DNA from: Oscillatoria sp. FACHB-1406
GTDB lineage: Bacteria > Cyanobacteriota > Cyanobacteriia > Cyanobacteriales > Spirulinaceae
Direction of reading: 5' to 3'
DNA length: 64,000 bases
NCBI RefSeq assembly: GCF_014698145.1
Contig: NZ_JACJSM010000025.1
Span: 24,921 to 88,920, forward strand
Part shown: positions 1-7,895 of the stretch, in pieces
How the letters are laid out: each line of letters opens with the position of its first letter
How positions within the stretch are numbered: position 1 is the first letter of the stretch
The notes under the pieces: model-generated
The model's input: only the letters and a program-made list of their open reading frames with translations
The model's database searches: none
What the model was told of the DNA's origin: nothing
Made by a program: the position numbers and the translations under genes

Positions 1-281
1 AAGTTGCATTTTCTGATGGCGAATGGATAATTTCAATTACCGAGAATAAAGATGACCTTATTTACTCTGAGGTTAATCTTAAAACGCGCAGTAGCCTGAC
101 ACTGAGGGGGGCAAGCATTTCAACCGACGGCTTGCACCAGCTTTATCATTGGAATAATGGCGATTATCGCTATCAAGTTACATGGCAACCGAGCGAACCA
201 CAAGTTATTCGCCTTCAAGTGTTTGATGGTAGTGGAAAAGAACTTCTTAATCGTCTTCTTAATAAAGTTATATCGGATTAA
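1..281 (+). CDS. C-terminal part of a secreted hypothetical protein (5' end outside window)
   Basis: The reading frame is open from base 3 to a TAA at 279-281, giving 92 residues without a start, so the 5' end lies upstream of the window. The protein matches the C-terminal half of the gene at 2036-2494 over its whole length: both share the cores DDLIY, LRG, WNNG, YRYQV and LQVFDG.GKELLNR. By eye more than half of the aligned positions are identical. The two genes are therefore recent paralogues placed about 2 kb apart. The family is not one I recognise. By analogy with the second copy it would be an exported protein with an N-terminal signal peptide, but that part is not visible here. Confidence 0.75.
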   Translation, partial: VAFSDGEWIISITENKDDLIYSEVNLKTRSSLTLRGASISTDGLHQLYHWNNGDYRYQVTWQPSEPQVIRLQVFDGSGKELLNRLLNKVISD

Positions 282-421
282 TATACTGATAACCGATCGC
301 CGCTTACGGTTCGATGCTCTAGGAGTTGCTGTTACGAACAGTACGTTTAAAATAGGACTAAATAACCCTAACATTAACTCCGCTTTTTGATAAACACACT
401 TTCAAAAATAAAGCAATAACC

Positions 422-1129
422 ATGAAAACAAAATTAACGATTGCTCTCACCTTAGCGATCGCTAACTTCACCCTCCTTCCCGCTTTTGCTCAACTCTCAG
501 ACAAGCCACCATCCGCACCTCCGCCGCGCGGCAATCCCACCCCCGGAGGAACATTTAGCGGTATATCCTGTAGCAAACCCCCTAAACCGATTAATGCCTT
601 AATCCCTCAAAAAGACCTCGAACCGTTCCTCGTCGGTCAAGGATTAACCACCTCAGAACATCCCACTTTCTGGGTTTACAGTCCCTACTCCTCCGAAGAA
701 ACAATTACTGCAAAATTCTCGCTGCACGACCGCAGGGGACGCGCGCTTTATCGCACGACCTTTAACCTACCGAAAACCGCCGGAATTATCCGCCTTCAAG
801 CCCCCACTGAAGCAAAATATGCTCTCGAACAAGAGCAGTTTTATCATTGGTATTTCTCCATTCAATGTACTGCTTCTGACGCTACGCTTCACGATTTAAT
901 TGTCGATGGCTGGGTGAAACGAGTTGCGGTAACGCCAGAAACCGAAGCAGAAGTTAACGCCGCCCAACCCGAACTTTGGTACGATTCCCTCACCCGACTC
1001 GCAAACCTCCGTCTCGCTTCCCCCCAAGACGAAGCCCTCAAACAGGATTGGAGTAAATTGTTAACCTCAGCGGGGTTAGAAACCCTCATAGAAGAACCAT
1101 TGCTCGAACCCGTCGCCAGAAACGATTAG
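422..1129 (+). CDS. DUF928 family exported protein
   Basis: This 235-residue protein opens with a signal peptide (basic MKTK, hydrophobic core, AFA cleavage site near residue 23) followed by a proline-rich linker. The rest matches DUF928, a family largely confined to cyanobacteria: a beta-rich middle region and a C-terminal motif with WYDSL and a terminal W.KLL helix. The biochemical role of DUF928 is unknown. From general knowledge, these genes often sit near CHAT proteases, CHASE2 proteins and two-partner secretion genes, and here such a locus begins about 4 kb downstream. The start codon follows directly on a short AT-rich leader without a clear Shine-Dalgarno sequence. The family call is confident; any function in secretion or surface assembly is inference from neighbourhood. 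Confidence 0.8.
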   Translation: MKTKLTIALTLAIANFTLLPAFAQLSDKPPSAPPPRGNPTPGGTFSGISCSKPPKPINALIPQKDLEPFLVGQGLTTSEHPTFWVYSPYSSEETITAKFSLHDRRGRALYRTTFNLPKTAGIIRLQAPTEAKYALEQEQFYHWYFSIQCTASDATLHDLIVDGWVKRVAVTPETEAEVNAAQPELWYDSLTRLANLRLASPQDEALKQDWSKLLTSAGLETLIEEPLLEPVARND

Positions 1130-1197
1130 AACGTATCTCGGTTTTTATAGATTGGCTGAGGTTAGAGAGCGATCGCGTAACATTAACCATACCTCCC

Positions 1198-1276
1198 GTA
1201 GGGGCATTGCACTGCAATGCCCTCACTGCCGCTCATTTTTCTCCTCTGTAGGGACGTTGTATACAACGTCCCTACA
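1198..1276. repeat. Two GTAGGG-type palindromes between genes
   Basis: The gap 1130-1385 has no convincing gene. It contains an inverted repeat with 10-bp arms at 1202-1211 and 1213-1222 (GGGCATTGCA and its complement) and a perfect 30-bp palindrome at 1247-1276 (TGTAGGGACGTTGTA and its complement). Both belong to the short GTAGGG(G)C... palindromes that recur across this window. No T-tract follows, so they do not look like ordinary terminators. Confidence 0.7.
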
Positions 1277-1385
1277 AATCGTTATGCCAACCAGCAGCCC
1301 CAATCCCCAACGCGAGTTGGGTGACTTCCCCCCTTGCCCTCTGTTGTAATAACCATTGAAAGCAGTAAAGCAGAGGAAAAGTTAA

Positions 1386-1874
1386 ATGAAATTCACTCGT
1401 TGTTTGTCTGTTATTGCAGTTGTTTCTTGCTTGAGTGCGAACTCAGTCGCCGCGATCGCCAAAACTCCAGAATCAGAAAATTCTTCAACTTCAGCAGCAA
1501 AAACCGAACCGATTTTCGTCGCAGGTTTTTTCGATTCTCTGCAACAGACAATTCAAACGATACAGCAAGTTGGTGGAATTATTCAACAACACAACCAGCA
1601 GCAAGAATTGGAAGAAGCCCGACGTAGAGCGAGCGAACAAGAGCGCTTAGAAGCCGAACGCCGCCAACGATATTTTGAAAGTCTTTCTCCTCAAGAACAA
1701 AAAGCTTATATGGAAGAACAACGGGCATTGCAAGCCCAACGCGATACCGCTGCATTACTCTTTATGATGACACTTTTCTCAGCAGTAAGCTCCGACGAAC
1801 CCGCCCCAGCAAGTTCGCAATACGACTACGATGTTGAGTGTAAGACGGTGGACGGTTTGACTCGTTGTGATTAA
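1386..1874 (+). CDS. Exported coiled-coil hypothetical protein
   Basis: The protein has 162 residues. Residues 1-26 form a signal peptide (MKFTRC, hydrophobic stretch, then AIAK). A strongly charged helical region with E/Q/R-rich heptad-like spacing covers about residues 60-120, and a hydrophobic segment LLFMMTLFSAV lies near residue 130. Two cysteines sit in the last 13 residues (VECKTVDGLTRCD). An AGAGGA ribosome-binding site lies just upstream of the ATG. The family is not recognised. Its position between DUF928 and two other exported proteins, all on the same strand, suggests a set of envelope proteins, but the long repeat-containing gaps argue against a single operon. Confidence 0.6.
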   Translation: MKFTRCLSVIAVVSCLSANSVAAIAKTPESENSSTSAAKTEPIFVAGFFDSLQQTIQTIQQVGGIIQQHNQQQELEEARRRASEQERLEAERRQRYFESLSPQEQKAYMEEQRALQAQRDTAALLFMMTLFSAVSSDEPAPASSQYDYDVECKTVDGLTRCD

Positions 1875-1973
1875 TACCATTTCCTACAAGTTTTGCACTA
1901 AATTTGTCGCCGTAGGGGCATAACACCGTTATGCCCTCTTAGGGATTCGTGCAAAATCAATAAGAATTGGTAT
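1874..1973. mobile_element. 100-bp MITE-like element (family 1)
   Basis: The element runs from ATACCATTTC to GAATTGGTAT, with imperfect terminal inverted repeats about 25 bp long ending in TTTTGCAC / GTGCAAAA. In its centre is a GTAGGGGCATAACA palindrome. A related copy lies in reverse orientation at about 4598-4662. It carries no coding capacity. The stop codon of the preceding gene (1872-1874) abuts the left terminal repeat. Confidence 0.6.
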
Positions 1974-2035
1974 AAGAAGGATTTCGCTTCTATCCTTGTT
2001 ATCTGTTCTATTTGTTCCGATCGAGAATATTAATC

Positions 2036-2494
2036 ATGAAAAAAATTCTTTGTACCGCCTCTCTCGCGATCGCGCTGAGTGTAAACCCAGGTGCTGCTTA
2101 TGCTCAATCTAGCATAAGTCGATTTCTTCAAGAAATTGCAGTGCAAGTTCTGTCAGAAATGGCTACAGAAGCTGCGAAGCAAACTCTTATTAATATTACC
2201 CGACCTATCCCTCAAATTTCTACTTTTACAGATCGCGAATGGCTAGTAACCATTAAACAGAGCGGAGATGACTTAATCTACACGGGAGTCAATATAAAAT
2301 CGCGTGATAGTATCATGCTAAGAGGAGTCAGAGTTTCGTCCAGTAGCGATCGTCGGGTTTTTACCTGGAATAATGGCGCTTACCGCTATCAAGTTGCTCA
2401 GCGACCTAGCGATCCGCAATTTGTTCGTCTCCAAGTGTTTGATGGGAGGGGTAAAGAATTACTAAATCGTAAGCTCGAAAAAGTTAATCGATAA
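2036..2494 (+). CDS. Secreted hypothetical protein, paralogue of the gene at 1-281
   Basis: I place the start at the ATG at 2036, which gives 152 residues beginning with a clean signal peptide (MKKILCTASLAIALS ... AYA). An upstream TTG at 2012 would add eight residues in front of the basic region and is less likely. The mature part has an amphipathic helix and then a small beta-rich domain with the motifs DDLIYTG, LRGV, WNNGAYRYQV and LQVFDGRGKELLNRKL. This domain is shared with the partial gene at the window start. No catalytic signature is visible and I do not recognise the family. It is probably a periplasmic or cell-surface protein. Confidence 0.65.
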   Translation: MKKILCTASLAIALSVNPGAAYAQSSISRFLQEIAVQVLSEMATEAAKQTLINITRPIPQISTFTDREWLVTIKQSGDDLIYTGVNIKSRDSIMLRGVRVSSSSDRRVFTWNNGAYRYQVAQRPSDPQFVRLQVFDGRGKELLNRKLEKVNR

Positions 2495-2526
2495 GACAAT
2501 GCAGTTTGATACAAAGCACGTGATAC

Positions 2527-2552
2527 GGTGCGTTACGCTTCGCTAACGCACC
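2527..2552. repeat. Hairpin repeat GGTGCGTTA...TAACGCACC
   Basis: Perfect 9-bp arms (2527-2535 and 2544-2552) enclose CGCTTCGC. The same hairpin core forms the middle of the two 98-bp repeats at 5221-5318 and 14482-14579, but here the flanks are different, so only the core is shared. Confidence 0.6.
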
Positions 2553-2596
2553 CTACTAATGACTACTAAGAACTAACTCATTACGGAGATTTATCA

Positions 2597-3433
2597 ATGT
2601 TAAATCGCACATTTTTTCAACCGCGCCTATCTAAAACTTTGTCGAGTGTTGCTGCGATTTCTGCCCTTGGGTTAACTGTCGCCACTGGGGTTCCTGCTAA
2701 GGCGAGTTCCATGACTTCAGTCAATGTTGAATTATCCTTGCTCGTCGATATTTCTCCCAGTATTAACAGTCAAGAATATGCCTTGCAGATGAGGGGCTAT
2801 CAGGATGCTTTTACCAAGTTATCACCTTTGTTTGGTTCGGGTAAATTCGGTAGCGTTGCGGTTAATCTCATTCAGTGGGCTGGGGGAAATAGCCAAGAAG
2901 AATCAATCCCCTGGATGCTGATTGATAGTCAAGATAGTGCCGTTCGATTTGCTGACGCGATCGGAAGCTTGGTTAGACCTAATTGGTTCAGTACAGCACC
3001 CGGATCTGCGATTCAATTTGCGACCCCTTTATTTAGCAGTAATGAATATGAAGGGAAGCGTTGGGTGATTGATGTATCCGGTGACGGAGTAGAAAATTCT
3101 GGTGTTTCGACTAGCCAAGCGAGAGATGCTGCTTTAGCCGCAGGAGTATCAGCGATTAATGGATTGCCGATTAACCCAAATTACTTAAAGGATCGGGGTA
3201 AATCTAGTCTTGATATTTGGTATGAAAACAATGTTCAGGGTGGAGATGGTTCGTTTACCCTTCCTGCTTACGGATTTGAAGATGTTGGTCGGGCGCTCGA
3301 GCAAAAGCTACGCCGGGAGTTAACCGTTCCTCCCACCGAACCTCCAACATCAGTACCAGAACCAACCACAATTCTCGGACTTGTTTTAATGGGCGGTGGA
3401 TTTGTTGGGCTTAAGCGTCGTCGCTCGGTTTAA
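2597..3433 (+). CDS. DUF1194 (von Willebrand A-like) protein with PEP-CTERM sorting signal
   Basis: The protein has 278 residues. A signal peptide (about residues 1-37) precedes a DUF1194 domain, a von Willebrand A-like fold. Its metal-site-like DxSxS motif is seen as DISPS near residue 52, and DVSGDGVENSG follows later. The C-terminus is a textbook PEP-CTERM signal: SVPEPTT, a hydrophobic stretch, and a basic KRRRS tail. In known systems this tail directs proteins to the exosortase/archaeosortase pathway, which anchors or releases them at the outer surface. The start has a GGAG site eight to nine bases upstream. The gene is closed by a 27-bp palindrome at 3481-3507. Function beyond export and probable ligand or surface interaction is not known. 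Confidence 0.88.
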   Translation: MLNRTFFQPRLSKTLSSVAAISALGLTVATGVPAKASSMTSVNVELSLLVDISPSINSQEYALQMRGYQDAFTKLSPLFGSGKFGSVAVNLIQWAGGNSQEESIPWMLIDSQDSAVRFADAIGSLVRPNWFSTAPGSAIQFATPLFSSNEYEGKRWVIDVSGDGVENSGVSTSQARDAALAAGVSAINGLPINPNYLKDRGKSSLDIWYENNVQGGDGSFTLPAYGFEDVGRALEQKLRRELTVPPTEPPTSVPEPTTILGLVLMGGGFVGLKRRRSV

Positions 3434-3480
3434 CCCGCTCGATTGTTGCTATTAAATTGAATCGCGACTCCAAGGATTGT

Positions 3481-3507
3481 AGGGGGCATAGCAATGCTAT
3501 GCCCCCT
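3481..3507. repeat. 27-bp GGGGGCATAGCA palindrome after the DUF1194 gene
   Basis: Arms of 13 bp (3481-3493 and 3495-3507) are perfectly complementary around a single base. It belongs to the same GTAGGGGGC palindrome class as 1198-1276. There is no T-tract, so a role in termination is only possible, not shown. Confidence 0.6.
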
Positions 3508-3601
3508 AATTTTATTTAGAAAAATATCCCAACCTAGGTTGGTCGATCTTAACTTTTTAATTTGCTCTAATAAAAGAGTAAAAGCAAATCCAGCAATAAC
3601 T

Positions 3602-3742
3602 ATGGAACCTGTCTCTTTACTCGCAATTGGAATTCTTTCAACGATGTTTTTTACCCACAAGGAAAAGAAACCTGCTCCCCCTAAAAAAGACGAAAGCTTT
3701 GAAATCACGGGAATTTCTTTAATTGTGAAGAAGAAGGACTGA
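3602..3742 (+). CDS. Possible small membrane protein
   Basis: Forty-six residues start at the ATG at 3602 (MEPVSLLAIGILSTMFF), followed by a lysine/proline-rich linker (KEKKPAPPKK) and a short charged tail. The MEP(V/I)SLLA opening resembles small one-helix proteins seen often in cyanobacteria. A longer reading from 3494 would begin inside the palindrome and lacks the membrane-protein N-terminus. There is no obvious ribosome-binding site, so the gene is tentative. Confidence 0.35.
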   Translation: MEPVSLLAIGILSTMFFTHKEKKPAPPKKDESFEITGISLIVKKKD

Positions 3743-3788
3743 GTTTAGCTCGACGTTCTCAATGCTACGAACTCTTCTATGAATGACA

Positions 3789-3893
3789 TATAGCAGTTTT
3801 TGATTGGATGAGATACATCGGACGGGCGCGAGTATTGCGCCCCTACTCATTTAAAGATTGAATTTGTACTTCACGACCCTGAAAACTTCTATA
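3789..3893. mobile_element. 105-bp MITE-like element (family 3, TATAGC ends)
   Basis: The left end (TATAGCAGTTTTTGATTGG...GATAC) and the right end (GTACTTCACG...ACTTCTATA) are imperfect inverted repeats of about 28 bp. A short GGGCGCGAGTATTGCGCCC palindrome sits inside. The same ends bound the 151-bp element at 43947-44097, and the right end alone is found at 40220-40247. No coding capacity. Confidence 0.6.
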
Positions 3894-3910
3894 GAGTGAG
3901 GATTGGTTAG

Positions 3911-4564
3911 ATGGCTGAATATAATGAACTCAAAAAACCATCGAGTTGGTTAGGATTTCATCGAGATGGATTAATCATGGTGCTTTTTCTCGATCTCCTC
4001 TGGACGATTATCGAGATAGGAACCACTGCAACTGTTGTGGGGATTCCCGCAATTCCCTTTATCGCTTTTGTCATGTTTGGGTTAACTTACTGGCTTGTTT
4101 ATAAAAAGCAGCGTAAGTTGGGAAATAGCATGAAAATGGCAATGGTTAGAGCCTTCTTTTTAGGTGTTGTTGCCGGACTGCCTTTTTCAGTCACTTACTG
4201 GCTTATGGTTTTTGTGTTCGCAATACTCAACCAAGTTTTACCCAAAAGTCAAGGTGTATCTGTAAAGCTCCCTTCTAACGAACAGTTTAACTTAGGAAAG
4301 TTTGCAATTGAGTTTAAGGAAGTCGAACATTTATTGAAATTAGCGATCGAACAAGCCGGTAAAATCCCCTCTTCTAAAGTTGTTGACAACATTGAATTTT
4401 TGAGAGCGCGCCGAGAAATCCCCGTCGAACTGGCGAATTCTCTCGACCAACTCCGAGAAGTGAGAAACCACGTTACTCATGAGGTTGGGATAAATCCGAA
4501 TGCTGAAAATCTACGATTGCTCAAAAAACTTCAAGATGAGTTAAGAGCGATTGTCAAGGAATAA
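3911..4564 (+). CDS. Membrane protein with a cytosolic HEPN-like C-terminal domain
   Basis: The 217-residue protein has an N-terminal membrane part, with hydrophobic segments at roughly residues 20-35, 40-65 and 78-110, and then a soluble helical domain from about residue 115. The helical domain carries REVRNHVTHE, in which R185-N-x3-H190 matches the RNxxxH form of the catalytic Rx4-6H motif of HEPN ribonucleases and HEPN-like DUF4145 domains. Many HEPN proteins act in toxin-antitoxin or anti-phage systems. A membrane-anchored HEPN domain is plausible in that role, but no partner (nucleotidyltransferase or other antitoxin) is next to it. A GAGGA ribosome-binding site precedes the ATG. Confidence 0.5.
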   Translation: MAEYNELKKPSSWLGFHRDGLIMVLFLDLLWTIIEIGTTATVVGIPAIPFIAFVMFGLTYWLVYKKQRKLGNSMKMAMVRAFFLGVVAGLPFSVTYWLMVFVFAILNQVLPKSQGVSVKLPSNEQFNLGKFAIEFKEVEHLLKLAIEQAGKIPSSKVVDNIEFLRARREIPVELANSLDQLREVRNHVTHEVGINPNAENLRLLKKLQDELRAIVKE

Positions 4565-4597
4565 CAAGGTAAATAAAGGTGGGAATTACGCACCAAT

Positions 4598-4662
4598 TAG
4601 GGCAGAGCAATGCTCAGCCCCTACAGCAAAAAATTTAGTGCATAAGGATTGGGAATTGGTAT
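4598..4662. mobile_element. Partial family-1 MITE-like repeat, reverse orientation
   Basis: Read on the minus strand, this runs ATACCAATTCC...TGCACTAAATTT...GTAGGGGC...GCCCT and lines up with 1874-1940 of the first copy. The remaining half is not clearly conserved. The gap 4565-4876 holds nothing else that I can recognise. Confidence 0.5.
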
Positions 4663-4876
4663 GAGGCGATGCACTTCAACTTTAATCGCCGCTTTTTTTT
4701 TACCCGACTCATCCCTGAATTTTGTATCAATTAATCGCCTTAAATAGCTCGATCTCCCAACTGAAGTTGGGTGACGCGAAGTTGGAAGATTTGCTTTAAT
4801 TTAATTAGATCAAACACAATCTTGTTTTAACCTGTTGTAAAAACTTAAAGTTTGAGGGTTAGAGTGAGGAGGTAAT

Positions 4877-5059
4877 ATGAATAAGTTAGGTTTAGCGATC
4901 GCAACGACAACAGCGCTAGTATTTTGGTTCTTATTTTTTTCGAGACCGCCCGAAATCACGACAGTGAAATCTTCTCTAGGCGATTCAAGCGTAAGTTTTC
5001 CTGCCGCTCTCGCATCGAATGCCTATCGGGGAACGATCGCTAATACTTCTGTTCCTTAA
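4877..5059 (+). CDS. Small membrane-anchored hypothetical protein
   Basis: The protein has 60 residues with one N-terminal hydrophobic segment (about residues 4-21, ending FFSRP) that can act as a signal anchor, and then a short polar tail. The gene is supported by a very strong ribosome-binding site, GAGGAGGT, five to six bases before the ATG. I do not recognise a family. It stands alone between repeat elements and is not clearly part of an operon. Confidence 0.5.
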   Translation: MNKLGLAIATTTALVFWFLFFSRPPEITTVKSSLGDSSVSFPAALASNAYRGTIANTSVP

Positions 5060-5065
5060 CTAAAG

Positions 5066-5220
5066 TTAATTTTCGCTGTAGCCAACGATTTCATCAGGAG
5101 AGCGAGGATCGAGAACGGGTAAACTTCTAATTCGATCGCAAATTCGCTCGACGTTGCCTAAGTTAACCGTCGTTTTCTGTGTTGGAGAACTTTGAGGTTC
5201 TTGCTGTAATAATTCAACTA
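5066..5220 (-). pseudogene. 3' remnant of a VapB-like antitoxin gene
   Basis: On the minus strand an open frame ending at 5066 encodes a tail with ICDRIRSLPVLDPRSPDEI followed by VGYSEN. The LPVLDxRSPDEIxGY ending is characteristic of cyanobacterial VapB/PSK-type antitoxins. The frame continues into the 98-bp repeat at 5221-5318, where a stop occurs at 5264-5266, and no start or antitoxin N-terminus is present. No PIN toxin follows downstream. I read this as a toxin-antitoxin gene destroyed by deletion or repeat insertion. Confidence 0.45.
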
Positions 5221-5318
5221 ATACTAATTTAAGATTGCGTTGCCTAGAATCAACTCTCCTAAATTATCAGGATAACGGTGCGTTACGCTTCGCTAACACA
5301 CCCTACTTTTCATTCTAT
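5221..5318. repeat. 98-bp repeat, left copy (family 2)
   Basis: This block is 98 bp long and differs by only five substitutions from 14482-14579, in the same orientation. It starts ATACTAATTTAAG and ends CCTACTTTTCATTCTAT, with the hairpin core GTGCGTTACGCTTCGCTAACAC inside. It lies just downstream of the CHAT gene's stop codon. The two copies form a direct repeat around the CHAT / TpsB / VapBC / TpsA block. Confidence 0.75.
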
Positions 5319-5339
5319 TTACCCAAGATTAACTTAACT

Positions 5340-7895
5340 TTAAAGCCAATTTCCGACTAAGGTATACGATGCCCAATTATAGAGCGAGTCGAAGTAAGTT
5401 TCAAACAGGGATTGTTGAGCGAGATGTAGCGCTCTGGCAGCACTAATATTATTATTTTTTAAGGCTTGATAGAACTGAATGACTAATTTGTTGGTGGGGT
5501 CAACTGGAGCAGTCCACAAGGTCGAAATCGTGCTGCCTGCGCCGGATTGGACGGCAAACCCTGCCAGTCCTAAAATGGCTCGATTATCGCCTTGCGCGGT
5601 TTCGCAAGCGCTCAAAACTAATAATTCGATCGCGTTACTGCTACTCTGGATTAATTCTTGCAAGTCGTTGGCTTTAATGAGTTCGTTGTAACCAGCGATA
5701 TAGGTTTCTTCGGGGTTGGAACTGAATTTGCCGTGAGTCGCGAGATGAACGACGGAGAAGCTATCCTGTTGCAGGTGAGTTTGTAGGTTCTTTTTGGTAA
5801 AGTCGGTGTTTAAAATAATGTTGCTCGTTTCAACTTCTTTTTGAATCGGTTGTAGTTGTTCTTTGTCGATGTTTAAATCCGGAAAAGCAAATTTTCCGCT
5901 CGGCGGATATTTTTCAATTCCTCCGAGTAAAACGCTCATTGTTTGCGAGCGGGTTTGCGGTGCGATAAGTTGTAAGCTGGGCGCGATCGCGATACTATAG
6001 TCTTTTTGTACCAAGTATTCGTTGCCGTCGTACAAAATCGCCATCGGAATGTTGCGAAGTTCGCCATCGAGGACAAATACTAACGTTTCAGCTTTACCGT
6101 TCTTTTTCAACGATTCTTCAAGAGGTTGAAAAATCCAACGATAAACTTCGGCTGCAAGTTGGTTGAATTCATCGATATCGACTCCCTGCACGATTAATAA
6201 GCTGCGGAGTTGTTTGAGTTTCTTTTTCACCTCCTGCTGGCTAATTAAAGTTTCGCGATATTCAAGCGGTTGGTTGGGCAGTTTAAAGAGTAAGGCGAGA
6301 CGATCTTCGAGAATAATGGGATAAAGAAGGGCGGCTTTATTTTGGGTAACTTGTTCGCTACGAGCGGTAATTTCTTCGAGGGCAGAAGTAGCATTGCTCG
6401 GCGCTGAATTTCCTAACCGACATCCTAAGAAGTTTTCGAGTTCGGCGAGTTGCAATTCGTCGATTTGTTTCATCGCTCGAAGGAGATCTTCTGGATTGGG
6501 TTTAGGAGTTGTTTGGCTTAAAATTAGATGCGCGAATTGCCGATAGAGCGGTTCGACATCATCGCGAAAGGAAAATTGAGCGTCTTTATTGACAGCAGTT
6601 AAGCTTTTGCGGATTTCTTTAAGCGTATTACTGGCGCTTTCATAGGCTGTTTTTGCACCTTGATAATCGGGCTGCTTTTGCTTGCTTAAAATTCGTCCGA
6701 GTTGCCATTCCCACTGATAAATAATTTCGATCGAATCAATTTCGCGCGCGAGTTGTAAGGCTTCTCGCGTGGCTTTTAAGGCTTCGGGATATTGCTCGGT
6801 TTGTTCGTATAATCGACCGAGATTTCCGATCGCGTAAGCAGCCGCTTTTTTATCGGCTGAGGCTTGCGCTTGGCGAACCGTTTGTTGTAAAATACTCTCG
6901 ATATTCTGCTCGGAAAGCTGGGCAGAATCGTAACCGCGACTGGAAGCAATTAAACGCAAGCTACGGGCATAATTAATTTTAGCAGCAAGGGCTTCATGCG
7001 TCGGCGGTAATTGCTCGATCGCGTTCTGAATTTCGAGCAGCTTCAAGATTTCCGCTCGCCCTCCGGGACTGGGTAACTCTTTCTCAATTTCTACCAACAA
7101 ACTGAGGCGGTTAAGGTTGGCTTGCAGGGTGGGAAGTTGCGAGGAAGCAGCGTAACAGGCGGTGGCTTGTTGGTAAAGCGCGATCGCTTGTTGGTAATAG
7201 GCGATCGCGCCATTACTTGCTACAATCTGCGGCGGAGTCGTACAATGATTAGGAGGGGGAATAACGACAGGTTTATTACCGAGGGTTTCAGTGCGATCGC
7301 GCTCTCGATTTCCCAGCACCCGCGCCACATTTCCCAAACTTAAAAGCGTGTCGCCTTGCGCCTGCGGGGAGGATAATTGTTGCGCGATCTCCCAATTTTG
7401 TAAAAAGATTTCTCGCGCGCTATCAAAATTCCCTAATGTTTGCAAAATATCGCCGAGGGTTTGCAATCCCGTATGCAGCAACAGAGAAGGTTGTTGCGAC
7501 GGAATTAATAAGGAATTCGGCTTAGCATCGCAAAGCGAATCTTCGAGTTTTAAGGCTTGCGTTGCCGTCTGACAAGCGCGCCGAGAGAATCCCATCGCTG
7601 CCATCGCGCGCGCTTGGTTAATTAAGCTGCCCGTAATGCCAACTTCATCGTTATCCTGCCGGTAGAGTTCCGTTGCTTTCTCCCAGGAATTGAGGGCGCG
7701 ATCGAACTCTCCCGTTTCGTAAAAAAGTCTGCCTTCTTCAATCAGTTTTGGAGCGCTAGCCGTTGGCATCGCTTGACTGATGAGGGCTGAATTTGCCTCA
7801 ACTAAAGTTGGAATAAAACTTAAGCATAAACCAATAACAAAATAGATTAAAATAGACTGTAGCTTAAGGAGAAATGTAAGCCGTTTTCTTGCCAT
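5340..7895 (-). CDS. TPR-repeat CHAT-domain protein (caspase-like protease family), exported
   Basis: The protein has 851 residues. A basic and hydrophobic N-terminus (about residues 3-35) looks like a signal peptide or anchor. TPR-type helical repeats fill about residues 45-450. The C-terminal CHAT domain (about 560-851) carries the caspase-clan dyad His721 (HLATHGKF) and Cys764 (LSACETAQG), both intact. CHAT proteins are cysteine peptidases of the caspase/separase clan; the substrate is unknown. The start at 7895 is fixed by AAGGAGG upstream and lies inside the end of the tpsB gene, a 49-nt overlap pointing to translational coupling. A link to processing of the TpsA exoprotein is inferred from gene order. 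The export signal places the protease outside the cytoplasm, unlike the Craspase CHAT proteases. Confidence 0.88.
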   Translation of the reverse strand: MARKRLTFLLKLQSILIYFVIGLCLSFIPTLVEANSALISQAMPTASAPKLIEEGRLFYETGEFDRALNSWEKATELYRQDNDEVGITGSLINQARAMAAMGFSRRACQTATQALKLEDSLCDAKPNSLLIPSQQPSLLLHTGLQTLGDILQTLGNFDSAREIFLQNWEIAQQLSSPQAQGDTLLSLGNVARVLGNRERDRTETLGNKPVVIPPPNHCTTPPQIVASNGAIAYYQQAIALYQQATACYAASSQLPTLQANLNRLSLLVEIEKELPSPGGRAEILKLLEIQNAIEQLPPTHEALAAKINYARSLRLIASSRGYDSAQLSEQNIESILQQTVRQAQASADKKAAAYAIGNLGRLYEQTEQYPEALKATREALQLAREIDSIEIIYQWEWQLGRILSKQKQPDYQGAKTAYESASNTLKEIRKSLTAVNKDAQFSFRDDVEPLYRQFAHLILSQTTPKPNPEDLLRAMKQIDELQLAELENFLGCRLGNSAPSNATSALEEITARSEQVTQNKAALLYPIILEDRLALLFKLPNQPLEYRETLISQQEVKKKLKQLRSLLIVQGVDIDEFNQLAAEVYRWIFQPLEESLKKNGKAETLVFVLDGELRNIPMAILYDGNEYLVQKDYSIAIAPSLQLIAPQTRSQTMSVLLGGIEKYPPSGKFAFPDLNIDKEQLQPIQKEVETSNIILNTDFTKKNLQTHLQQDSFSVVHLATHGKFSSNPEETYIAGYNELIKANDLQELIQSSSNAIELLVLSACETAQGDNRAILGLAGFAVQSGAGSTISTLWTAPVDPTNKLVIQFYQALKNNNISAARALHLAQQSLFETYFDSLYNWASYTLVGNWL

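Noticed and set aside
3430..3708. 92-codon minus-strand frame over the 3.5-kb region
   Set aside because: Covers a palindrome and opposes the better-supported small frame at 3602-3742.
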